NCBI GenBank assembly: GCA_015680685.1
Contig: MNCI01017692.1
Coordinates: forward strand, 903,325-959,555
Origin: Gnetum montanum
Taxonomy: Eukaryota; Streptophyta; Gnetopsida; Gnetales; Gnetaceae
Length of the DNA: 56,231 nt
Reading direction: 5' to 3'
Notes under the pieces: generated by a model
Told to the model about the DNA's origin: nothing
What the model saw: only the letters and a program-made list of their open reading frames with translations
Database searches by the model: none
In this document: positions 23,191-35,014 of the stretch, in pieces
How positions within the stretch are numbered: the stretch's first letter is position 1
How the letters are laid out: each line of letters opens with the position of its first letter
Position numbers and translations under genes: made by a program

Positions 23191-24342
23191 CAGAACTCTG
23201 GATACTATCAACCTTGACCTACTGCTAGCACAATGTGAACAACTAATCAATTTGACTGTGCTAGATGAGAACCAATTAGTGGCCCTATTTTCAAATGAAA
23301 CCCACAAGGCCTATGATAAGAAACAACATGATCTTATGATTTGGAAGGTCACATTTAGATGTGGAGACAAGATATTGTATTGGAACCCCTCACATGTATC
23401 CCAATTGACAAATTTTCAGACATTGTGAGAGGGACCATATATTGTCTTCGAAACCTTCCCATCTAGGGCCTTGCTCATCCACAAACCTGGGGACCCCACC
23501 AGAACATAGTTAGTCAACCACCAACAATTAACACCTTTCTGTGAACTCCACACAACTAGTGCCACTACCTCGCCATCAATCGATCACCCTTGTTTCATTT
23601 TCTGTGTTTCCTCCTTTCCACCTAGTCGTGGGGGAGACCATCATCCCTGCTGATCCATTCCCTACTTCCCTCACCGTTTTATCATTTTTTTGTTTTACAA
23701 TTTTTTTTGTTTTGTTTTTTACACTTCTTTGTTTTATCATTTTTTGTTTTACAATTTTTCTTTTACACTTTTTTGTTTTTCACCATTGTTTATACATTTG
23801 CACATTCTATGCACATCTTTTCATTTTCTTTAATTATTTTTCATTTTTTGTACCTGTCTATTTTTTTCGCGTAATGGCAGACTTCGTCTTATTGTCTTCA
23901 GACATTCGGCATGATCGATTTTCGTTATGATGGGTACTCTAATCATCTTCCTCATTATCTGGCTCCCACCATTGCATGGTTGTCCTTGGATTTTACGTTG
24001 TTTTCACTTTATAAACTCAGTAGTGAGTCCACGTCATTCACCCATTCACCATTCCATGGTTTTCCTTCTGTTGCGAACATGTAACCCCTTCACTTAAAAA
24101 CATTTGAACTAATGTGTGACTTGTGTCATTCCTAGACTGAGGGATGATCCAATGTTTTTGAATCGGGTGTGACTTCAAGGGGAATGCTTTATTCGTTGTT
24201 CTGTTCTGTTCCCCAGGTTGTTGGTGTGTCCTCATAGATTTCCTCCCACTCCAAGTCTCTCTCCACGGAAGCTTCTGGGCAGTTCGACCTTGCATGGTGT
24301 GGTCCTCACTGAAAAAATTCAAAAAATTCAAAAAAAAAAAAA

Positions 24343-24473
24343 CAAAACAACAAAAATAAAGTAAATAAATAAAATGAGGATTCAAAGCACACCCCTTGGT
24401 CGGATGCNCAAAACAACAAAAATAAAGTAAACAAATAAAATGAGGATTCAAAGCACACCCCTTGGTCGGATGC
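24343..24473. other. Assembly join: N at 24408 with duplicated flanks
   Basis: The 65 nt left of the N (24343-24407) are repeated right of it (24409-24473) with one visible difference. This is the pattern of two contig ends that overlap but were not merged. Treat the apparent tandem duplication as an artefact. Confidence 0.85.
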
Positions 24474-25294
24474 ATGCAAACATGCATGGGTGTAATCATG
24501 GTGTGGTTCCCCTACACAAATGAAAAGAAAAACAGATCGCGGGAGAATTCAAAGCACACCCCTTAGACCACCTCTCACGGACCACACGCACTAGTTATGG
24601 GACTTCCTTGGTCTCCTCTAACCTTGTCCCATTTCACTTCCTTCTTCTCACATTTCCTGGAGTTGTGGTTCTCTGTGGGGTCATTCTTGCTTCCTTGGGG
24701 GATGGCCGAAACTTCGTCTATTGTTGCGATGTCACTGACTGCGGCTGGTTTTGGGTCTGCCCTTAGGAAAGGTTCTACCGTGTCACTTAACCATAATCAC
24801 ACACGGGGTTTCATGTGGCCAACACTTGGAATTTCCATTCTCTCCTTTCCCTCTATTCCCACTTCTGTGTGTGCTCACCTCACTACCCTTTTTATGTTTT
24901 GTGTGTTCGTCATGTTTTCTGTAGGTCTCTCATGCCTTGGCGGGTTCTCTTGGTTTGGAGTCTTACCTGGCCAACACCAATTCTTGGTTCTCGAGCCCAT
25001 GGACCCTGGTGTTGAGGGTATGCAGGGGCTACAAAGGCTATTGCATGCTATGGGGAGGACCCACCTGCATACTCTTGGTTCCGCTTGTTAAGCGTTCCAT
25101 CGTTTGGATTTCTTGGTTGATTGGTTTCAGTGTCCCATCGCTCGATTCCATCCTCGCAGAGTTCTTTTTCAATCCCATTCTCCACTTTTGTCTTTTCTTT
25201 GCACTTCATTACCTTTCTCATGTCCTCATCCATGACAGGGCCTTTTACGCGCTTCAACCGCCTCATCATTTTTGGTGTTTTATGGGTTGGTCAA

Positions 25295-25400
25295 CGTTGG
25301 TCCACGGGTGAACAGTGCTACATATACGGGACCCTGTATAAGCAGTGCCTGCATATACGTGGCCCCATCGACATAGTGCCCAACCCCTATATATACACCT
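25295..25400 (+). promoter_or_regulatory. Internal U3-like promoter module upstream of the third ORF, element C
   Basis: Contains 'gtcaacg', 'catatacg', ACGTGGCCCCAT, then CCTATATATAC, in the same order as the U3 of the element's own LTR (where ACGTGGCCCCAT precedes CCTATAAATA by about 33 nt, here about 30). It lies about 350 bp upstream of the third ORF start. Function as a promoter is an inference. Confidence 0.5.
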
Positions 25401-25741
25401 ACTACGCTTTGTATTTTTCATCATTTGAAATCCAAATTGAGGGGATTTTTTTCCATTTTTTCTGCCTAACCCTTCCCACCACACCTACATTCCATCGCAT
25501 GTCTGCATCAATCTATCCTTGCCCCTTTTACGCACCTGGGGGGGGGGGTGGTGCCTTTGTGTAATTAATTAATTAATTAATTAGTTGTTAATTACGAAAA
25601 AATTGGCCCTAACCCCTAACTTAATGCTTCGGGAAACTTAACGGTGTGCCTGTGCCATTAACATAACTTGGTCAAACTGAGAAGGTATATATGAACCATC
25701 TTAAACTACTTATGAATGGTCTAATGGACAGTTATGTTTGA

Positions 25742-25750
25742 TTGCAGATG
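25742..25750 (+). promoter_or_regulatory. Splice-acceptor-like CAG directly before the third ORF ATG, element C
   Basis: TTGCAG|ATG. The same arrangement occurs in E (TTACAG|ATG, ATG at 48972) and in B (GTGCAG|ATG, ATG at 15165); D has GTGCAT|ATG at 45334. Conservation in three of four elements suggests a spliced subgenomic RNA. Confidence 0.45.
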
Positions 25751-28602
25751 GCACCCAAACCAAGGCACCCAAGGGATGAAGGACCATCACAACCAAGGGA
25801 CAAGCACCCATGCACAGGAAGGGGACGAGGTGTGCAACCGCCAAAGTATGCTGAGGGCTCTCATGCAACTCGGCCCTTCCTTGAAAGACCTGACATGGAA
25901 TCTGTTCATCAGATTCTTGAAGAGGAGATTCTCGGCGAGCAATCACTCGGGGATGAGACTCCTAGGATAGCAGTGTGGCTTGAGGTCACCTTGACCCAAG
26001 CCTTCCTTGATGCTATCACACCACGCGAGGTGCAACAGATGGTCCTTCAAGAGCTAAATTTTGGACCATTCCTCGAGCATGCACCAAAAGATGTGAGGCT
26101 CCAACTGCAGAACTCTCCGATGTGGCCAATCATCACAACCAGTGGTGAGTGGTACTTAGGAGAAACTTATCTCTTCTAGTCGAATCGCAACCAGGGTCAA
26201 GAGTAAGAATCAAAGACATTTATGTCTCTTACTCTTTAAAAGCAATAGCACAAGCTCTAGGGTTGCCTGAAACTAGGGCAGATGTGGTAGAAATTCCAAA
26301 GCAGGCTGATCCAAAGGTAAAGGTGCAATGGATCAAATGATGCTACGAGGTAGAGTGCAAGGAATTCAGCTCCTTGACCACGATGCAGAGAGTATATTCG
26401 AAAATCCAGTCTTACCATTTAAATCCAACGGTAAGACCTAGCAAAATCACATCCTTCTTCGCTCGTGTGTGTGCTGCCTTGAGTGGGAAATTTCCCATGA
26501 GTCTTCCATAGTTACTATTTTTGGAGATTGAAAAGAGCTTTGCTAAGAACGAACGTGGAAGATGAGCTCTCCCCTTTCCTTGCCTAATTCGAAAGTTATG
26601 TAAACGGGCAAGGATAGCACGGTACTCTAATGATATCATCCGATGCATCTCAATTGCCTCGTGGCAAGAAATGATGAAAGATAAAACACCTACCGCCACA
26701 TAGACAGAGGAAGAGCAGCAACCACCTCCACTGCCTGCACAAATAATGTAGTCGGGCTCGCAAAACACAGCAGAATACATTCGCGAGATCCAAGAAACAT
26801 TCTTGATCCAGCAAGAGGAATGTGGCAAGATTGGTGGAGGAGAAGACCCTTCGGTCTATCACCCTGCCATGAGCCACCTGGAGCAAGTGGCTCAATTAGT
26901 CAGCTTGTTTGAAAGGGCAGGGCCGATATTCTTTGTCGCTCGAGCACCAATTCCAACAAGAACAGATCTAAGCATCCGAGATGTATCAACCGCAACTCAA
27001 CAGTTATTCCCCAAAATCTCAGGGAATGCTGCTACCTTCTCGATATGCTTGGAGGATGGTGAGGAGGTGACGGTCCTGGTGATGTAGCACTAGGGATAGG
27101 AAGTTGCTGCCGAAGTGGTTGCTGATACAATTGCTATGGCTCTTAATACACTGGTAGCACTTGTACCAAACATTCATGAACTACAAGATGTACAAGTGTC
27201 TGCTGGAACTTCACGTAGCAAGATTGATGCAGCCCAACATGAATAATTGTTGGACCGACTGGTAGGAACCGGGCAATAGCTTTCGGATGTCTTTGACCTT
27301 TCGGACAACATCACTGCAACCTGGTCAGAGTTGCTATCGGCAAGGGGAAAGAGCCTTGTTTTGGAAGGGTAACTAGAAGCTGCTCAAGCTACTTGTCAAT
27401 GCTTGGCAACTAAGGTAGCCTAATTAGGAGCCCAGCTTGTCGATATAGCCATCCTCAACCATGAAATCACTAGAGATGAAGATTTTCAACAGCTTTAGCT
27501 TAAACTATAGGTTTTTAAGGATGTAAGGGAGACGATGATCCTCGACAAGTCCATAGCAGACGCTCGAGTGTATCACTTGGAGAAGGACTTGGTAGAGATT
27601 CGCTAGGAGAATGTGCAGCTGATCGCAGAAGTTCATTGCCTGCATAATGTTGGTGTAGAGAATGAACACATGAAATATTTCATCCACCAACAGCAGGAGG
27701 AGCTAGCCAGGGTGAACGCGGACATAAGAAGGTTGGTAATTGAAAATTGAAATCTATCAATGGAGGAGGTTCAGGCATTGCAATAGAAGTCTACAATCAA
27801 AATTTCCGCTTGGAAAAATGAGGCCCTAAATTTTGAAAAAGTCAAAAATCATTACAGGGACCAAGTGGGATTGTAGAAGGAGGTAAACGAGAAGCACATT
27901 CAAGTTGCTAAAGCCAAGATGAACCAAGCACTCCAGTAGCTACGAGAGGGAGGTGATGTATGGTCATCCATCTTCAATGGGTTGAACGTCTACAATAAAG
28001 TGAAAATTTGCCTAAAGGAGCTGCAGATCAAGGAAATGATAGAAAACATGGAGTTGGCCAACTTTCGATATGAAAACCTAGCTATGCTCACAACCGGGAG
28101 ACCGTGGTCAGAGTTAGAAAAGCAAGTGGCCACCTCGTATTCCCTATATGAGGGTGAGTTCTAGGCACACAAGGCAACTAAACAAAAGCTGGCAACAACA
28201 AATGCAGAACTCAAGGTCCTCCTCCTAAGCTTTGAAGGACAACGTACAATCGCAGAGGACTTGGCCTGAAGAATGAATGACTACTAGCAGCTGCAGGCAT
28301 CAATTCGAGCGTTCGACATCGAATGCAAGTAGTTCGGAGCCTGGTTTGTCAACTTAAAAGAACTCATTCTAACGCTGCCTTCCCCTTAGGAAGTTCCAGT
28401 TCCAGCACACATTGAAGAAGCTTCCTGGACCGTGAACAACCCCAGAAGTAAAGAAGAAAAAATGACGACTCTCTTGGAGGCTTTCTAGCTGCCTCCAGAA
28501 GTTGCAGCTGCTGCAGGGCTACCAACATCCATGCCGCCACCAACGCATGGGCCAGAGGCTAGAGAAGGTCCGTCAGAACCACCGCCCCCAGGGATGGTGT
28601 GA
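25748..28602 (+). pseudogene. Third ORF of element C: accessory protein, C-terminal half coiled-coil-like (broken)
   Basis: About 950 codons from MAPKPRHPRDEGPSQ to a proline-rich end (EPPPPGMV). The N-terminus is basic (TGRGRGVQ). A globular-looking part follows (NFGPFLEHAPKDVRLQLQ, then a segment around FPCLIRKLC). The second half is rich in Glu, Gln, Lys and Leu, with the look of a long coiled coil. Apart from one frameshift near 26170, the frame holds to the TGA at 28600-28602, interrupted by many stops, mostly TAG at likely Gln positions. Element E (48972-51768) carries a homologue with the same order and the same tail. It occupies the env-like position, but I see no signal peptide or membrane segment. 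Function unknown. Confidence 0.7.
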
Positions 28603-28843
28603 TCTTCTCTAGTAATTTTGTGCATCATCCTACACATCAGAGGTTCAAGGACCAGTGAGGCATTTAATTTTATCTCTGAACACCGCCATTTTTGTAATTT
28701 TTCCCCCTTTGTAACCCAGGCACTTGGTTAAATTTATGTTGTGTCATGTGTGTGTCATATATGTGTTTAAGTTATGTGTGTTGTAAATAAGAATCCATAC
28801 CTTCCAAATTAAAAAATAACTTGAGGATGAGTTTTTTCTTAGT

Positions 28844-28853
28844 CATGGAGGTA
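28844..28853 (+). other. Polypurine tract, element C
   Basis: CATGGAGGTA, a one-base variant of the CATGGGGGTA of B and E, directly abuts the 3' LTR. Confidence 0.65.
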
Positions 28854-29752
28854 TTATGAAGTGTCATTTAGTTAATGCGTCAATTGGATAGCATATATGC
28901 GACCACGTCAACACGGGCCCGTCGACGTAGCCACCCTGCGTCGACGTGGCCCCGTTTACGCAGCCTCCTTTCCCAGCCTATAAATAAGAGGGCCTTTTGC
29001 CTCATTTAGGCATATTTTGAGTAGTTGTAGCGAAGCTCTTGCAGTTTGTTCTCACAGAAGATAGAATATTTTCCAAGTGCCCGTAGTAGGTGTAAGAAAA
29101 GTGATCAGCTCTTTATTCGAGCATTGATGTATCTGAGCCCATTGGCATGACAACAATAAAGATAAACTATTCAAGAATTCCTTGTAGCATTTGGACTTAG
29201 TGGTTTTATGCATTCAATATTTTAATATGTTTATGCTTTATTAGTTACTTATTAATTACTTGAGTTTTTGTTATTATAATTTCAATCGCTATAGTTCATT
29301 CGTAGTTTGTTAAGACCATAAGTATGACCATCTCGAATGTAACCCAAACACTTGGTAAGCCCAGTGACGCTTAACGTATGGTAACCTAGAAGTGTTAGGA
29401 GATGCTCAGAACGTGCTTGGAAGATGGGACCGGATACTTATGTTAGGAGTAGTTAAGATTTAGATTAAGATAATTTTAGATTAATTAATATTATATCCTT
29501 AATTTCCAAGATAATTAGTCGTCGAAAAGATAATTAAAAAGATATAAAAATCATTAGCCTTAGTCTCACTTAACCATCGTAAACAGAACCTCACAAGTGA
29601 GATTAGGATGACAACAACCATTCTAGCCCAAGGTTTCACTGGTTAGAAGTTTGGCGTATGTTAAGTGCTTACAGTCTGTAGATTTCGACCGAGTCGTGCG
29701 TGAACGTTCGTGATTCGTATGGTTGGGCATAGGGATACCTAGCCGCTCATCA
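28854..29752 (+). repeat. Element C 3' LTR (899 bp)
   Basis: Begins TTATGAAG (a changed TGATGAAG) and ends CTCATCA, followed by TCATA. It is homologous to 16426-17338 along its length, with a short deletion near the start of U3. Confidence 0.95.
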
Positions 29753-29822
29753 TCATATAATAGTGTGGATGGTATACATGATCTATCTTGTGTGAATACT
29801 TTGAAATGTATGTAGCAAATTT

Positions 29823-30391
29823 AACCTCCCATACACATTGTACAATTTTGCTATTGTATCCTTTGAAAATTTTTTGTATGCAATACATTGTTCATCACAC
29901 AAAACTCACAGAATGCGTGCATACTACCATCATGTGCATATGCCATGAGTGTGGTAGCAGTGAAGTAGCCTTGTGGTGGGATAAACTTATTTAGTGCATC
30001 ATATATACCTTGTTGCAGTACAAAGGATTGTGTTACCGGTCCCTATGTCTATTTCCTTGAAAATAAAAAATAAATTTTGTTTAATATACCACCAATAAAT
30101 TATATTTTCTCTATTTTTAATGATAAATTTTCTTATTTCATTTCATATCTACCTAACCTCCCGTACACATCACATGCAATGCATGCATACTACCTTCATG
30201 TGCATATACCATGAGTTTGGTAGTAGTGAAGTAGCCTTGTGGTGGGATAAACTTGTTTAGTGCATTAAATCTACCCTATTGTAATACAAAGGATTGTGCT
30301 ACAAGTTCCTATATCTATTTGCTTAAAAACAAAAAATAAATTTTTGTTTAATATTCCACCAATAAATTATATTTCCTATATGTTTAATGAT
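29823..30391. repeat. Two-copy direct repeat, period about 266 bp
   Basis: 'atactaccatcatgtgcata', 'gaagtagccttgtggtggg', 'caaaggattgtg' and 'accaataaattatatt' recur in the same order from about 29915 and again from about 30181. The copies differ by scattered substitutions, so this is an old local duplication. Confidence 0.85.
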
Positions 30392-32687
30392 AAAAATAGT
30401 TGTTGAACTATAGCACCTCATCCACCCAACTGGACTAGCAAGGCATTATGTAAAGGAGTAAAGAATAAATTACAAGAAAATAAAATCACTTTGTAATAAA
30501 GTTAACTAGCATGCCAAAACAATAGACATGAAAATGTAGTGAACATCCTTAATAATGTTAAAATGTAAAGGGATAAAATAAAATAATACAAAATGCAAAG
30601 TCTATCCTATTCATTAGTATTAAATATTAAAATTCTTACCTAATGCTCGTGAAAAGAATTAATAACATAAAGCATATAACCAGTCCAACCATTAGTATTC
30701 ACACAAGATTTTCCAAACAACTAGACAAAGCTTCTGAAGCACATAGAATAATGCTAATGCATAAGTAAGACATTCCAACCACATCTTTTACCAATGATAT
30801 GCATTACATAACTTAAATACAAATAGAGAAAAGTAAAGTAGCACTTACACCAATCAAAGGGTTGTCAAAGTGCACAATGATAAGAAGGTCCCTTTCTATT
30901 TTCTAAACAAAAAAATAGCATATTAAAATTCAACAACAAATATATCTACAATCAAACTACTAGTGAAGCTATTGGTTAGTGGTCATTTCTAGTAAAAATA
31001 GGGCATCATATTAGAAGATTCATCGAAATTAAATGGAAGAATATGTGCAATAGTAGAATGTAGAACTTCAATAAGGTCCTTTTTAAGCTTTCAAAATCAT
31101 CAAGCCTTACCTTGAAACTCACTACAAAAGTTTACCACCATCAAACTACCCATGAATAATGTCATTAGTGGTGAAAACTTGCAATATCATGAGTTGACGA
31201 TGAGTTGTGGTGAAGTTGACAAAGTATACCATAAGTCATGGTAAGGTCATGGTAGCCAAAAAAACATTAGAAATAAATATTACAAGTCATGGTAAGATCA
31301 TGCTGGCCTCACCACAAGTCGTACTTAGGTTGTGGTGGCTTCAAAAGATATCATTCTATTGTTCTTTTCTCTTACATTCAATTTGCAAATATCATGAGAC
31401 ATGGTGGCCTGGTGTTATAATACCATGAGTTGTGGTGGCCCAAAACAAAGGTGGTTTGACTATATACATACAATGAGTTGACTACAAGCTCTAGTCTAGT
31501 CATGGTTTTGCCAAAAATGCAAATTAAGAGCCATAAGTGCAAATTAATAGAAGATTTGATGAATTCAATGGTTAAACTAGCATGAAGATAATGTATGAAG
31601 CTCATATCTATGTAGCATGAGCAAGGATTTAGGTAATAAACATGAATATGAGCCACCTGAAATGGATTGAAAGAGGCTAATGAACGTATTCATGGATTAG
31701 CAACTTAATATGAAATTTAGGCAACAAAATGGATTTGCATGTGCACTTAAAGTGCTCAAAAACATGCTATGACATTAAAGGCTTATTCGAGAGTCAATGG
31801 GATGCCACTTCTGTACATTTAAAACATGAAAATTAACATGTATTTTGACCTATACAAAAGAGGACTTACATGAAACATAAAGTGCCTATGCTTTGATACA
31901 AAACTATGAACTAAATTGCAGCTCAATTTAACATGAGGTTTGGTTAGAAATATGAAGAAATATAGCATCAAGCATGAACATGGCTTAGACTTGACATTGA
32001 GCTTAAGAAGCATAAGAAATTTGAGAGGAAAAACTAGTCATTAATGTTTGCCTCTTATTTACAACAAACATAGCCCTAAATACTGAAAAAAAAGCTCTAA
32101 TATCTCTTCATAATAAAATCTATACATTTTCAACTAACATATTGGAGGAAAAAACATTGATATGCATTACATAAACATCAAATCTAGAGTGGATTTGAAT
32201 CCAACACACATGCATAAACATTTCTGCGAACACATGCTCCTAAAATATTCATATAACTAATGCATGTAAAATAAGAAAGAAAACATAGACAAATTAAACA
32301 CAAATTAAAAGGCCACGAGAGAGTAAAACATAGGATCCTTAGGATAAATAAGCTCCTTCTTGAGAGAGAACCATGAGGACTTGAGTGTGAGGATTAGGAG
32401 AACTTTGTGTTAAGAGAATAAGAAAATTTATCTAAGAACATGAGAGAAAAATTATGAGAAATTCAACAACTAGGGCCTACCATGGGAGAGCCTAGATTTG
32501 GGAAGACTATTACTACAAAAATGCAAGGGATGGATTCTCTTCATGGAGCTCAAATGAAGGAACTAGAACACTCTCTTGGAAGGATAAAATATCTAGTATG
32601 AAAGAAGGAAGAAAAGCTGGAGGAGAGACATCCTTGCTTGATGTTCAAATGTTATGCTCCATTGTGTTAAAGAGAGACCTTTGTCCT
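30392..32687. other. AT-rich sequence, no gene recognised
   Basis: Only short frames. A stretch at 31190-31450 repeats the word 'catggt'/'gtggtggc' several times on the theme 'caagtcatggtaag', without a regular period. No protein family was recognised on either strand. Confidence 0.4.
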
Positions 32688-32741
32688 ATATTTATAACTT
32701 AAGGAGTGGAGAAGATTTAGAACTCCCTCTTATGTGGGACT
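32688..32741 (-). promoter_or_regulatory. Promoter-like module, possibly from a degraded LTR
   Basis: On the minus strand AGTCCCACATAAGAGGG (from 32741) is followed about 40 nt later by TATAAATATA (32697-32688). The pairing of a 'tcccaca' word and a TATA box is common in plant Ty1-copia-type LTRs. No LTR ends or coding sequence were found to support an element. Confidence 0.3.
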
Positions 32742-34011
32742 AACTTTTCTTCTCTTTGCTTTTGTCATTTAGTATAAACTATGATTTCCTATGGTTTTCT
32801 TAGCTATTTTTTGGGGCTTTCTTACCTTCCTTGATATATGGCATTAAAACATAAAAGCATAATCATCTAAATGATAATGAAGGGATGAAGAAACAACAAA
32901 TACAAAGTTTAGGCATCACACAAAATCTTGACAATGATGCTACATACAAGTCCTAAGGCTTCATGCTTAAGGTTTCTAATAGTCATTTATTGGAAGCTAA
33001 GTAATTTATTGGAATACAAGGCTTTTTCAAAGAATGTTATTCATGTTATTTATGTGATTCCTGCAAAATCATGTTAGTAAGTGAAGCCTTAATGCTTTTT
33101 TGCTAGCTATTTAGCACTACAAATGTGCCTATACACTCCCAAAATGTTAGCTGGCGACTTCCAACATTGATGTTTTTACTATATGCTATAAAATGTCAAA
33201 AAGAAGGAAAGAGAAGGAAAAAATTGCAAAATATAGCTAATTAGAAAGATTGAACACCAAGCAAGGTTAGAAAAATGGAAGGGAAAGAAATAAAGGTAAG
33301 GTATATCTAAAAGAAAAATAGCATAAAGAACCTTATGCAATGACAAATCGTTTCCTCTACCTAAGATGCATTATGCTTATAAAGATGTGTTCTTCATGTT
33401 GTAGATGTCTTTCTTCTTAAAGATGTCTCTCAAAGTTAGACAAAAATTAGCTAAGACATGAACTAGTGCTGAAGATGTCATTGAAGTCAAAGACACATTT
33501 CTTGCATTTTTCTTGAACATCTCAAATAACTTGTCCTCATACCCTAGATCAATTTTGAACTGCATTCTCTTTAAAGTGCTAAAGATGTCTTTCTGACTAG
33601 CTACTTGAAATCACAACATGAAATTACCTCTCAAATATGTCTATTGATTTAACACCTATAAAATCACTCAAACAAGGAAAAAAATAATAAATTCTCATTG
33701 TTATAGTCTTGAGAAAAATATCAAAACTGAGATCCTTAGATGAACTGGCGTAAAAAATTTTTTACGACCAAAATAATCTTACAAGCATTTGAATAAATCA
33801 AAGTAAAGTATATCTAACTAAGATTAAAGTGAAATGCATGAAATAAAATGAAATGAATAATGCACAACAAGATTTATAGTGGTTTGGCTTGGGCCTACTC
33901 CACTTCATAAGGCCATCTAATCTCTTCAATTCCTAGGCTCCAATCCATGAATAACAAACACTAGTTTCAAGGTTTTCTTGTCTCCCTTTCATACAACCAA
34001 GATTTTAGAAT
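32742..34011. other. AT-rich sequence, no gene recognised
   Basis: 'aagatgtctttc' recurs near 33403, 33419 and 33582 but not as a regular array. On the minus strand near 33920-33880, 'ggagtaggcc...aaaccactataaatc' resembles the R/U5 of some plant copia LTRs, too weakly to call. Element E inserted at 34017. Confidence 0.35.
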
Positions 34012-34016
34012 CAAAT

Positions 34017-34886
34017 TGATGAATCATGGTTTGCTAGGCCTCGATATCAGGTACATGATATCGGGTACACAATATTGCAGCCTGGATACGATATCATATA
34101 CATGATATCATGGTTCCTATGTTAGCCTATAAATATAGCACTCAGGTGCATAGCTAGGAAGTCTTTTGTCGATCTTTGAGTCAACCTTTTAGTTAGTCTT
34201 TCAGTCTGTTTTTAGTTTTTAATACTTTCCCCAAGTGCATACCCACAGTGTGATGCTTGTAATTGTACGAAACCTTTGTTCAAGTGTGACGTACTTGGAC
34301 ATGCACATGATCAACAATAAAGATCGAGATTACTCCATCATTGCAGCATTCACTTAGCTTTTACTTGTTTTAATTGTGAATTATTTATTGTTTTTTTCTT
34401 AGTTAATATTTCTTTTATCATCATTTACTATTCTTGTTGTTAATGCAAAATGAGTACATCTCAATCATGAACATTTAAGTGTAACTATGTGGTAACCTAG
34501 TAGCGTACCAAGTAGTGTCTTGAGTGATGCATGCTTGGTAATCCTTGAAGTAGTACACAAAGTCCAAGATGCATACGAATGATTAAGAATGGATGCTCAT
34601 TGCACTTACGCTAGCTTAGGCTTTATTTCTTATTGCTTATTAGCTTAATTAAGTTATTTCTTCTTGTCCTTAGGAGAAGCATAGTAGTAGAAACCACATC
34701 ATACACCTCACTCTGGACAAACCATACATGACAAAGTAAATACTAGTCTAGCTGGGAAGACAAAAAATTGTGATCAATGTATAACTATCTAGGTGCCACA
34801 ACTAGTCTGTCTATGGAGTTCGACCAGATCACGCGTACATGCTTGTATTCGTATGGTTTAGCGTAGGGGTACCTCACCGCTCATCA
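34017..34886 (+). repeat. Element E 5' LTR (870 bp)
   Basis: U3 contains GATATCAGGTACATGATATC-type palindromes, then TATAAAT at 34128-34134. AATAAA near 34317 is a likely polyadenylation signal. It ends ACCGCTCATCA. Confidence 0.94.
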
Positions 34887-34887
34887 T

Positions 34888-34905
34888 TAGTGCCATTGCC
34901 GAGGA
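34888..34905 (+). other. Primer-binding site, element E (decayed)
   Basis: TAGTGCCATTGCCGAGGA differs from the tRNA-Asp complement mainly by transitions, as expected after methylcytosine decay. Confidence 0.65.
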
Positions 34906-35014
34906 TGGTGCTAGTTATCTAGATTAGTTATATCATATAAGATTATTGTAGAAAGGTATTAATGATATATCTTTTAGACAAATAAGTTAAATTTAGTTAA
35001 GTCACACATAATTC

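Larger units (their letters stand above)
23191..25747 (+). other. Element C spacer between integrase and third ORF
   Basis: Includes the integrase tail (to about 23540), a first PPT-like motif (GTCGTGGGGG, about 23625-23634), a long T-rich tract, and blocks shared with B, D and E ('attcaaagcacacccctt' at about 24373 and 24546, TGGGGAGGACCCAC at 25051). A U3-like segment lies at about 25295-25400 and a G-run at 25538-25549. An AATT microsatellite (about 25562-25581) and CCCTAACCCCTAAC near 25605 follow. No long protein-coding frame was recognised. Confidence 0.6.
16426..29752 (+). mobile_element. Element C: full-length Athila/Tat-like LTR retrotransposon with a third ORF (13.3 kb)
   Basis: LTRs of 913 and 899 bp are flanked by TCATA at 16421-16425 and 29753-29757. 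Order: LTR, PBS, gag, PR, RT, RNase H, INT, long spacer, third ORF, PPT, LTR. It is the only element here with all the domains. Every frame carries stops or shifts, and integrase seems to have lost its catalytic glutamate, so it is a fossil. Confidence 0.95.

Noticed and set aside
10276-28602. TAG used as a sense codon (reassigned glutamine)
   Set aside because: The P450 gene uses no internal TAG, frameshifts are also present, and sister elements have CAG. Methylcytosine decay explains it.
25742-28602. Third ORF as an envelope glycoprotein
   Set aside because: It sits in the env position but shows no signal peptide, cleavage site or membrane segment; coiled-coil-like sequence dominates.
32688-33960. 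A complete Ty1-copia-type element on the minus strand
   Set aside because: Only promoter-like and R/U5-like words were seen; no LTR ends, target duplication or coding domain.
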